NCBI RefSeq assembly: GCF_030272615.1
Contig: NC_081414.1
Location: 306,285,164 to 306,349,163 of the forward strand
Reading direction: 5' to 3'
DNA length: 64,000 nucleotides
Source of the DNA: Cryptomeria japonica
Taxonomy: Eukaryota; Streptophyta; Pinopsida; Cupressales; Cupressaceae
Shown here: positions 39,390 through 48,911 of the stretch, piece by piece
How positions within the stretch are numbered: the first letter of the stretch is position 1
How the letters are laid out: each line of letters opens with the position of its first letter
Program-made: the position numbers and the translations under genes
The notes under the pieces: generated by a model
What the model was told of the DNA's origin: nothing
Seen by the model: only the letters and a program-made list of their open reading frames with translations
The model's database searches: none

Positions 39390-42300
39390 ATGGAGGATTC
39401 CAAATTCAAAGTCGAAAAGTTTAACGGCCAGAATTATTAGTTATGGAAAATGCAGATGGAGGATTACCTGTATCAAAAGGATTTGTGGTGGCCATTGGAA
39501 GGAAAGGCAAAGAAATCGACCACAATATCAGATGAAGAATGGGACATTTTAGATAGAAAGGCACTAGGATCCATTCGATTGTGCCTTGCGTTATCTGTAG
39601 CATTCAATATAACAAAAGCAAAAACAACTATAGATTTGATGGCAACATTGGCTAAGTTGTATGAGAAACCCTCAGCTTCGAATAAGGTATTTCTTATGAA
39701 GCGTTTGTTTAATTTGAAAATGAGTGAGGGAGGATCTGTAGCGGAGCACTTAAATGAATTTAATACAATTACCAGTCAATTGTCTTCGGTTAAAATTACC
39801 TTTGCAGAAGAGGTTAGGGCTCTCTTGATTTTATGTTCTTTGCCAGAAAGCTGGAATAGCTTGGTTATGGTTGTAAGTAACTCTATCTCTAGTAAAAATA
39901 CTTTGGTATTTGATGATATTGTTGGTGTTATCCTAAGCAAGGAAATGCCAAGGAAAAGCACAGGTGAGACTCCAACATCATCGGGTAGTGTTTTGAATGT
40001 GGAGAACAGAGGAAGATCAAAGGAAAGAGGAAAAGGCCCTGGGAATGAGAAGTCACGAGGGAAGTCAAAGAAAGGATGCTCTCAATCTAGAGGAAAGAAA
40101 GATTGCTGGTACTGTGGAAAGCCTGGTCATCTAAAGAAAGACTGTTGGTCTCGGAAAAACAAAGAAGGAGACAAAAATGAAAATGACAGTAAGGAAGCTA
40201 ATATTGCAAGTAATACTTTACAAGATGCTTTAATCTTATGTTTGGATAATGTTAGTGATTCCTGGGTAATAGATTCTGGGGCTTCATTTCATGCTACACC
40301 CCATAGAAAATATTTTCTAGATTATGTTCAAGGTGATTTTGGACAGATATATTTGGGTGATGATGAGAGGTATATTTGGGTGATGATGAGCCCTGTCAAA
40401 TTGTTGGAAAAGGAAAGATAAAGATCAAGTTGTAGAATGGTAATGACTGGTTTCTGCAGGAGGTAAGACATGTTCCTAATTTAAGAAGAAATTTAATTTC
40501 TGCAGGGCAACTAGGTAGTGAAGGTTGCATAGTTACCTTCTCAGACAGTATGTGGAAGGTCACTAAAGGATCATTAGTAGTAGCTAAAGGTGCGAAGGTA
40601 GGCACATTATATCTATGTACTGGTAACACTTACTCTACCTTAGCTGCTACAGATAAAGTTACTGCAGGGACAACAACAATAAATGTTGCAAGAATAGATT
40701 CGATAATGTGGCACCATAGGCTTGGGCACATGAGTGAGAAAGGGATGAAAATCCTTCACTCCAAAAATCTATTGCCAGGACTAAAGAAGATTGATTTAGA
40801 GTTCTGTGAAAACTGTGTTTATGGTAAACAGAAAAGAGTCAGATTTCTCAAGGTTGGGAAAGAGAAGAAGAGTGAGAAGTTAGAGCTTGTACATTCAGAT
40901 GTATGGGGACCGGCTCAGGTATCATCTCTTGGTGGCTCTTGTTATTATGTTATTTTTATTGATGACTCAACCAGAAAAACATGGGTATATTTCCTAAAAC
41001 AAAAATCAGATGTTTTTGAAACTTTTAAGAAATGGAAAGCTTTGGTTGAGAATGAGACAGGAAAAAAGTTGAAGTGTCTCAGATCGGATAATGGAGGTGA
41101 GTATTGTAGAAAAACATTTGAAGATTATTGTTCCTTAAATGGGATTCGAAAGCAGAAGACAGTTCCAGGAACTCCACAAGAAAATAGTGTGTCAGAGAGA
41201 ATGAATAGGACCATCATGGAACGTGCGAGGAGCATGAGATTGCATGCTGGATTGCCCTTGCATTTTTGGGCAAATGCTGTACATACTGCTATCTATTTGA
41301 TAAATAGAGGACATTCAACCCCTTTGGATGGTGGTATTCCAGAGGAGACATGGATTGGTAAAAAGGTAAATTATTCTTTTCTAAAAACTTTTGGTTGCGA
41401 AGCTTTTGTCCATGTTGATAAAGAAAACAGAACCAAGTTTGATGCTAAATCTCAGAAATGTACCTTCATTGGATATGGGATAGATGAATATGGCTATCGG
41501 TTATGGGATTTTGAAAATAAGAAAATAATTAGAAGTAGAGATGTTATATTCAATGAGAAGGTTATGTATAAAGAATAGATGCAGGAAAAGAAGCATGGAC
41601 AGGACAAACAAGAATATGTGGTGTTGGATGAGATTCCTGAAAATGAAATGCCACAGGTACCTGATGCTCAGCAACAACAGATTGTCCCACAAACTCCTGC
41701 AAGTGTTAGACGTTCTACGAGGACAAGTAGACCCCCTGAAAGATTTTCTCCTTCTTTGTATTCTATTTTATTAATAGATTCTGGTGAACCAGAAGAATAT
41801 GAAGAAGCAATACAGGTGGATGCCAAACAACAGTGGCAGCTAGGCATGAAAGAGGAGATGGACTCCCTGATGAAAAATAAGACTTGGGACTTAGTTCCTT
41901 TACCTGTAGAAAAAAGTGTCTTGCCTAACAAATGGGTTTATCGACTGAAGGAGGAGGAAGGAGGTTAGAAAAGATATAAGGCCAGACTTGTGGTAAAAGG
42001 TTTTGTACAGATAAAGGGTATAGATTATGATGAAATATTTTCTCCAATTGTAAAAATGACTTCAATTAGAACTGTACTTAGTCTTGTGGCTATAGATGAT
42101 TTACATCTTGAACAATTAGATGTCAAAATAGCTTTTCTCCATGGATATTTGGAGGAGGAAATTTACATGTTGCAACCACAGGGATATGAGGTCAAAGGTA
42201 AGGAGAACTTGGTGTGCAGGTTGAAGAAAAGTCTGTATGGCCTAAAGCAAGCACTCAGACAATGGTATTTAAAATTTGATAGTTTCATGGTTGAACACGG

Positions 42301-43339
42301 TTATCATAGATGTCATTCTAATCATTGTGTATACTTTAAGAGATTTGATAATGGCAGTTATATTATCTTGTTGCTTTATGTTGATGACATGCTTGTTGCT
42401 GGGTCTAACATGCAACATATAAATGATCTTAAACATAAATTAGCCAGGTCATTTGCTATGAAGGATTTGGGTGCAGCTAAGCAAATTCTCGGTATGAGGA
42501 TTACATGGGACAAGAAAAATAGAACCTTAAATTTGTCCCAAAGTGAGTATATAAAGAAGGTGTTGAAAAGATTTAACATGCAGGATGCAAAAGCAGTTAG
42601 TACACCTTTGGCTAGTCATTTCAAATTGACTAAGGAGATGTGTCCAAAGGCACAGGAAGAGGTTAATAAAATGTCTAACATCTCATATTCATCAGCTGTT
42701 GGCAGTTTGATGTACGCAATGGTATGTACAAGGCCAGATATTGCACATGCAGTGGGAGTTGTGAGCAGTTTTATGAGTAATCCGGGTATGGAACATTGGA
42801 ATGCTGTGAAATGGATTCTTCGGTATTTGAAAGGAACTACTACGAAGGCATTATGTTTCAAAGGATCTAATGCTGCTCTAAGTGGATTTGTTGACTCTGA
42901 TCTGGCGGGTGATATTGATTCACGGAGGAGTACTACAAGGTATGTTTTTACTATAGGGGGAACTGTAGTCAGTTGGATTTCTAGGCTGCAAAAGGTTGTT
43001 GCACTTTCAACCACTGAAGTTGAGTATGTTGCTGCTACAAAAGCCAGCAAAGAGATGATTTGATTGTAATGTTTTCTGAAGGAATTGGGTCAGACACAAG
43101 AGGATAGCCCATTGTATACTAATAGCCAGAGTGCCATTCATCTTGCGAAGAACTCTGCTTTTCATTCAAGGACAAAGCACATTCAGCTCAGGTACCACTT
43201 CATCCGGACTATTTTGGAGGAGGGTCAGTTACGGCTTGAGAAGATCCACACAAGTGAGAATCCTGCCGATATGTTCACAAAGGCAGTTCCACAGGAGAAG
43301 TTGATTTCTTCATCAGTTTCTGTTGGTCTTCTTGATTAA
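39390..43339 (+). pseudogene. Copia C gag-pol polyprotein with one frameshift and several stops
   Basis: ATG 39390 reads MEDSKFKVEKFNGQNY then a TAG near 39438. Gag continues to the zinc knuckle CWYCGKPGHLKKDCW (about 40100-40145) and the protease motif WVIDSGASFHATPHRKYF (about 40263). A 23-bp duplication at 40348 shifts the frame by two. Everything after it is in one frame: integrase HHRLGHMSEKGMK and CENCVYGK, core HSDVWGP, RSDNGGEY and ENSVSERMNRT; RT with VVKGFVQIKGIDYDE, LYGLKQALRQWY and LLYVDDMLVAG; RNase H with SGFVDSDLAGD and STTEVEYVAATKA; end ADMFTKAVPQEKL. Stops lie near 40433, 41576, 41967 and 43062. Gene order and motifs are those of Ty1/copia. Confidence 0.94.
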
Positions 43340-43462
43340 TATTTGTGGAATTTATACCAGTCAAGTCCTAGTGTTTTATCCAGCGGATGTTGCATGTACA
43401 GTGGTGTCGTGTAGTATTAGTCTCCAAGTGGGAGATTGTTCGATGTGGAGCCTAATCAGTTT

Positions 43463-43475
43463 CCAAGTGGGAGAT
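43463..43475 (+). other. Polypurine tract of copia C
   Basis: CAAGTGGGAGAT-type purine run directly before the 3' LTR. A second CCAAGTGGGAGATTGTT copy lies about 40 bp upstream (near 43424), which suggests local duplication. Confidence 0.8.
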
Positions 43476-43837
43476 TGTTGAAATGTGACGACTGATCAGC
43501 AAAGTACTGTACACTCAGCACGTATCCTCGCCATTTTTTGCTGATGAAAACTGACATTGTAATAAAACCCTAAAAAAGGCCGACTTTGTTTGTTGCCCTA
43601 AAAACGCATGTTATAAGCGACTGGGATGCTTAAGGCATTATAAGGTTGATGTACTATTTTTGCTGGATAATAAGAAAGATTGGACGACTGTGTATGGTGG
43701 ACGTAACCCATTCTGGGTGAACCACGTTAAATATCTGTGTTACCTGTGTCCTGTTTTTCATTTCTTTATCTTTTGTATTTAAATCTGCATATAATTGTTA
43801 GTTCATATTTGCTTCGGATCTGCTTGAAACCCTAACA
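43476..43837 (+). repeat. Copia C 3' LTR
   Basis: It is 362 bp, TGTTGAAATGTGACG to CCCTAACA, followed by ATAAT. Confidence 0.95.
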
Positions 43838-43845
43838 ATAATAAG

Positions 43846-43864
43846 ATTCACGTCGGGTTCACCA
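43846..43864 (-). other. Primer binding site of gypsy B
   Basis: The minus strand reads TGGTGAACCCGACGTGAAT three bases after the 5' LTR. It shares TGGTGAACCC with element F. Confidence 0.85.
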
Positions 43865-43867
43865 AAA

Positions 43868-45526
43868 TGTGGAGGGGAAAAAGTGAGACTAGGTTAACAT
43901 GTCCTAATCCTACCTTTTGACACACATTATGGAATACGAAAGAGCCTAGAGGTATCACACAATTGGCTACTTCTTTTTGTAAAAGAGAGAGCCACAGGCT
44001 ACCTATTAGGGTTCCTATTCCTTTGTTGTAATTGAAAGATAAAATGATGCAAGTTCAATTCCTAACCTCAAAGTGCAAGTATGAACCAATAACAAAATTG
44101 CAGAATTGAAGTTGAACAATGGAAAGCTGTAAACACAAGGATAAAATAAGAATGCAGGTGCGTACCCAGAGTTAAAATCTGAGTGAAAATGTTCGGGACG
44201 GGGGTGCGGGCACCACTGTCCTGATTCTGCTCCTGAAACTGCACCTAAAACTGCTATTTTGCAACCTGGAAAACTGTCAGAAATGCTGTCTGACAGAAGG
44301 ACCAGGGCGCCTAGCGCCCCTGTCCCAGGGACCAGGGCACCTAGCGCCCCTATCCTGGCAGGACCAGGGCACCCCACGCCCCTATCCTGGTCTTTTTCTC
44401 TGAAATTTGGTGTAAAGTTCAGTCTCTGTCTGCTTCCGTCGGATCTGCAACTTATGGCATTGTCCGAATCCCGAAACCTGCACTTATATCTGAAAAGGTA
44501 TGGTGGGTGGCTATATAGGGTTTTGCCTTAGTCAAACCCCCGCTTTGGTGATTTCTACCTCCATGAATAGCCAAGTTGTATTGTAAAAGTAGTGTGTGTG
44601 TAGACCTTGTGTGTGTGCAAGATCCTAAAATGCAAGTAAGCAAACTAGAGCAACCTAGAAAGTAAACCCTAATTGCTTGTAAATGATAATGTAAATGCTC
44701 CAAATCAAGATGTAAAGAGATCTAAAGCATGAATACAAGTGATATAATGAGGCTTATGCAAAGACATGAAAACAACATGAAATCATACCCAACCCCAAGG
44801 GAGGGGTACAAGCCAATCTTCAGTCGGTGATCCCTTATTGCTTTTTAATGCCTTCAAAGCCCTAAATGGATGAATGAAATTGATGAATTCTTGATGGATG
44901 GATGTTCAATGTTGTTGAAGTCTTCAAAGATCTGCTCTTTCGCTGCATCGAAGGTCCCTGAAACCAAATTCCGATCCTTTCAAATGAAGAAAGAGAGCTC
45001 TTATATATGAAACCCTAGGTCTTAATTTCAACTTTTGGCCGACCTAGAGATTGAATCTCCCGCCAATTTCTTGGGGTTAAGCTTTATTTTATGATTGGAT
45101 TGCACTCCTAAAATTTTGGGAAAAATCTCTGGGACCGTGTGCACTCCGAGTGCCATGGTCCTGACAACTTTTCACCATATTTTCAGGGCTGTCGGATATG
45201 ATGATTTTAGAGAGAATCTCGAAGTTACAAGTGATTTTGAGATGTTTTGACCCCTGAAATCAAGCCCCCAAGTTCAAAATAGGACCTAATTAGGGTTTTT
45301 GATTAAATGATGTATTGGAGGAATAAAATGAAAGGGGCACACTTTAATGAAAGGGCCCGACTTTATGATGTGGAAGATGATAAAATAGAACCTTAGACCT
45401 AATTAATTTGATTAATTAAGTGCTAAAGGGGAAATGCAATGTAAATGCAAAATGCGCCAAGGCGAGTGCTAAACTAGGTGTGAAATTGTACTTCTTTAGC
45501 AAGTGCGTACAATTTACGATGCTACA
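43868..45526 (-). repeat. Gypsy B 5' LTR
   Basis: It is 1659 bp, the partner of 28475-30133. GC-rich hairpin motifs lie at about 44193-44220, 44300-44390 and 45131-45169, and a possible TATA (minus strand) at 45000-45009. It is followed by the target duplication CTAAG. Confidence 0.96.
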
Positions 45527-45531
45527 CTAAG

Positions 45532-46081
45532 TAAGGTTATGGTATTGTAACATTTTATGTGCAAATATTGAAGATCATATGAGCAGACCATAGAGAAGGT
45601 TCAAGGAAGGTTTGAAGGTGATTATCAAAGCTTAATCGGTAGTGAATCCAGCATTGGAGATGCTACTTTGAGCAATACATTATCATTGGATTTAATCATC
45701 CAATTGTAGTTAATGTGACTCCTATTTTGTGATTGAGCAGTGAGCTCTAGGCAGTTGGCCTTTCTGCATGTGTAGACCCCATTTGTATACACATACTATC
45801 CGCAGTAGTATCATCTGATTGTGGGTAAGGTTTCCTATCATGGTTTTTCCCCTTATAGGGTTTCAACATACAAATCTCTATGTTATGTATTGTGGATGTT
45901 GTTTCTCTTTCTATTATATGCATTAAGTTTCATCGGTATTAATATTAACTGCTAATCTGTCAACTGACATTAAGTTTGGTTTACTAGTATTATGTATCAA
46001 GTTTGATTAAGTTATATTTGGGTTGAAATTAATTGACAACTGATTCACCCCCCCCTTCTCAATTGCCTCTGGGTCCTAACA
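45532..46081 (+). repeat. Copia A 3' LTR, right part
   Basis: It continues 28474 after removal of B. It ends GGGTCCTAACA, followed by CTTGG. Confidence 0.95.
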
Positions 46082-46924
46082 CTTGGGGTCCTTGTCTATT
46101 AGCCATGGTTTATTATCAGATGCACAACATTATATACTTGGGATACTGATCGATCAGTTGTGGTGTGACATTGCTCCACACTTGGGCATGGGAGCACATT
46201 TCTATTTTGAGTCCAGTTATTCATGTTGACTTGTATCCTAAGGAGCCATATGCATTTAGATATAAACCTGGTATTAGGCACAGGGGTTCGGGTAACACCT
46301 TGTACTGGCGACATCAACTTGATATCTTGTAACGTTTTATTTGAAGACCATATTTAGATTGCTCCAGTTGGGCAGATTATGCACAACACTTGCCTTTCTG
46401 CAGATAGTAGAGATATCTTATTGGGAGGACTATTGAGACTCAAAGGATTATTGAGATGTCTCTTCCAGGATGGGTACTTAGATAGTTTGGGGAGGTACTA
46501 GTGAAACCTTTTGTTACAGTGTACATTGTTCATGTTTCTCATGAGGTTTTTGATTGGGGTGTGTGCATACATCCACATGTGGTTGCTGTCGATTTTGATG
46601 CTCTTCAGGGATTACAGTGGGGTTGGAATGCAGGTGCATCAGATCTAGGGACAACTCTTGAGTATGATGCATGGTGGGCCTGACATAGGCCTATTCCACT
46701 ATCTGATCTAACTGTTTCATTCACAACACAACAAATAAAACATCCTAGACAACGACTAAGGATTGACATGGGGGAGAGGAGGGTGAAGGGGGAGATGAGG
46801 GAGGAAGAGGAGATGGGAGAGGAGAGGAGGGCATAGACATTGGTGGAGATAATGAGTCTATGAGCAGCGAGGATGATGATGATTCTTCAAAGTCATCAAG
46901 AAGTGAGGACGTGGATGATGATAA
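46082..46924 (+). pseudogene. Plant mobile domain gene of G, second part
   Basis: Directly after the target site the frame reads WGPCLLAMVYYQMHN, a stop at Y*SI, then LHTWAWEHISILSPVIHVDL, FRYKPGIRHRGSGNTLYWR and, further on, VKPFVTVYIVHVSHEVF and LQGLQWGWNAGASD. These match the later PMD blocks and line up with B's copy (LLQVWIFEHF). An acidic, Gly/Glu-rich tail starts near 46770. D's LTR cuts the tail at 46925. Confidence 0.8.
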
Positions 46925-48172
46925 TGTAAAGCGGAAAAATCGAACCCTAGTCGTTCTCCCCTCCCCAACTCCAAGGAGAGAGAAGGGGGAGTCACTAGGG
47001 TTGATGGTTTTCACTTAGGAGGGACTTTACATTCAAAAGAGGGGTTGAAACCCACAAGATCCAATCCCACACAATGCAAGATTGGATTCTATATGAGTTT
47101 CAAGGGTCAAGACAGCAAGGCTACCCTCTTTTGTAAAGAATGTAGATAGAATGATTAAGCTAGGAATACATAGAAAGTGAGAAAGATTCGTTTATAAACT
47201 GAGATAGGGATATAGGATGAAGCTGGGGACCTGGAATTAGCAGTAAAATGTCGAGACGGCGCTGTCCTGCAAATTTGAGCAAAAGTTGACAGGACGATGG
47301 CGCCCGGCGTGCACACGGTCCTCCGAAAAATCCGCGAAACGAAGGGGGATCTGTTCGTCTCTGCACAAGGATTCCAGATCTTCAATTTTAGCTGTGTACC
47401 TACAACCTACACACAGAAAAGCGAAGATGATTGGGGGGTTAGGGATTAGGGGTTTGCCCTTAGGTCAAACCCCGGTTTTGGAATTAACCAAGAAATGAGA
47501 AATGCTGTAAATGTAAATGACTGTAATGTAAAACAAGTACTAGTACCTTGTTGTAAGGATGTTTGTATCCTTATATGCGAAGGTATAGATGTTTTTGTTT
47601 GTTGTATGTTGTATGTTGTAGCATGTGATCTCCTCTTCAATGGTTGAATCCTTGTCTTGAATGCAACACTTAGCCTTGGATGGAGACTTAGAATGATCAA
47701 TTGCTTGAAGGAATGCTTGAATGCTTGAATGCTTGAATGTTTGAATGTTTGAATGTTTGAGTATCATTTCCACCTTTTTCGCCTCTCTCCAAATGAGAGA
47801 GGAAAATGTAGTTTATATACTTGCCAATTATGGTTGATAGACTAATTTTCTCGACCTTAAGCCGACCAGGAAATGTTATTTTCCAATTTGCAAACAAAAA
47901 GACCCGAAGTCCCATAGGAGACCGGGCCAAAAATAGGGCCAGGGACCAGGGCGTTGGGCGCCATGGTCCTGGGGGACCAGGGTGCTAGGCGCTCTGGTCC
48001 TACCTCCCGGGACAGCAGGGTGCAAGGAGGGATCAGGCAGGGTGCTGGAAAAATGCAGTTTTTGATGTTGTGGACAAGTTTCGGGGTCTCCATTCAGGTT
48101 CAGTGTTGCGTCGCCATCGTGAAGACCCAAATGCGGTCGAAATTGCAAGTGTCACAATTTTAGGACGCTACA
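46925..48172 (-). repeat. Element D 3' LTR
   Basis: On the minus strand it begins TGTAGCGTCC, close to the B start TGTAGCATC, and ends GCTTTACA. It is 1248 bp. It contains the GC-rich hairpin motif twice (47290-47322; 47942-48001). No second copy lies in the window, so the left boundary rests on the sudden end of the PMD tail and the TGTAAAGC terminus. Confidence 0.75.
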
Positions 48173-48189
48173 TTTAGCCCCCACTTTAG
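48173..48189 (-). other. Polypurine tract of element D
   Basis: CTAAAGTGGGGGCTAAA on the minus strand, identical to that of gypsy B. Confidence 0.88.
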
Positions 48190-48911
48190 CGGGAGTATAA
48201 GCGTACGCTCTTACTTCCGGTAAAGTACAAGGAAACAACATTGAAAAACTTTCACCATGTCAAGGAGGCAAGATACACCAAGCCCCCGGTGGACTAAGGA
48301 TCTTACGACTTCGATTGACAAAGTAAAAGGGAAGATCACGAGGGAGAACCATGACTATCAGTAGTAAGGTTCCCTCACTATGAGTCATGCAAGAAAGATA
48401 TCAAAAATTTTCAAGGCAAAGCTAAATTTGTCAAGAAATTTTTAAGTATCTTGAAAAGATATGAACGGGATGTATGCCCCCCTACGTTAAAGCGATCGCA
48501 CATGCCTCACCGGGGGTGATTTCTTTAAGGTAGTGATACATATAAGAAATGAGAAAGGAGCACGTTATGACAAGGATTTAGCCCCCAAGTGTGAGATAAG
48601 CCCAAGGATAATAGACACAAAACACAAAGCACAAGGTGACTTCGCTTTCCTCAGGGTTAGTATGCTGTATGATAATTCATGTATATCATATGTATGTATG
48701 CATAATTGTTCTTCATTCCCCAATCAAGGAAGGTCACCTAGAAGAAGGGAACACATTTGTCTTTTGAGTCAACATGAGAGAGACCAAAGAGATCTCAATG
48801 TTTTGCATCATCCTCAAGTAGACAACACTAAAGACAACAAATAGAAGAATGAGAATAACATATAGAAGAAGTAACAAAAGAGAGGAGGAGAGAATCTGCT
48901 ATGCTAATGAA
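48190..48911. other. 3' untranslated region of element D
   Basis: No gene is visible. C-rich phrases near 48279 and 48472 resemble those in the same place in gypsy B. Confidence 0.65.

Larger units (their letters stand above)
39025..43837 (+). mobile_element. Copia element C (4.8 kb) nested in gypsy B leader
   Basis: LTRs at 39025-39329 and 43476-43837 run from TGTTGAAATG to CTGACA/CTAACA. The primer site is at 39332 and the polypurine tract at 43463-43475. Perfect ATAAT duplications lie at 39020-39024 and 43838-43842. It is oriented opposite to B, between B's primer site and its first ORF. Coding order is gag, protease, integrase, RT, RNase H. It resembles Tnt1-type copia elements in protein motifs. 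Confidence 0.96.
28475..45526 (-). mobile_element. Gypsy element B (Tat-like, about 12.2 kb without copia C)
   Basis: Two 1659-bp LTRs (28475-30133 and 43868-45526) are flanked by perfect CTAAG duplications (28470-28474, 45527-45531). The primer site (43846-43864) and polypurine tract (30134-30150) place the element on the minus strand. The pol order is protease, G-patch, RT, RNase H, second RNase H, integrase. A PMD gene lies in antisense between pol and the 3' LTR. The dual RNase H and the antisense extra gene fit the Tat branch of plant gypsy elements. Copia C sits in the leader. Confidence 0.93.
22849..46081 (+). mobile_element. Copia element A (about 6.2 kb without nested insertions)
   Basis: The 5' LTR is 22849-23964, the primer site GGTATCAGAGC lies at 23968, the coding region is 24022-27535, and a polypurine tract lies at 27905-27916. 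The 3' LTR is split into 27917-28474 and 45532-46081 by gypsy B. Target copies are CTTGA (22844-22848) and CTTGG (46082-46086), one mismatch. It lies inside the G PMD gene. Stops and a lost protease make it non-functional. Confidence 0.93.
20380..46924 (-). mobile_element. Gypsy relic G: left portion with 3' LTR and antisense PMD gene
   Basis: A minus-oriented LTR end and polypurine tract at 21510-21532 is followed by a PMD gene on the opposite strand from 21884. This is the same arrangement as in gypsy B (LTR end 30133, PMD from 30714). The PMD gene is split by the A/B/C stack at 22849-46081 and resumes at 46082. The pol part expected further right is not in the window, because elements D and E follow. 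The left LTR boundary near 20380 is only a guess. Confidence 0.55.

Noticed and set aside
46745-47014. Minus-strand Ser/Pro-rich 89-codon frame
   Set aside because: It is the antisense shadow of the acidic PMD tail and crosses the D LTR boundary.
48533-48844. 103-codon frame in D 3' untranslated region
   Set aside because: There is no similarity to known proteins and the sense is opposite to the element; the same place in B has no such frame.
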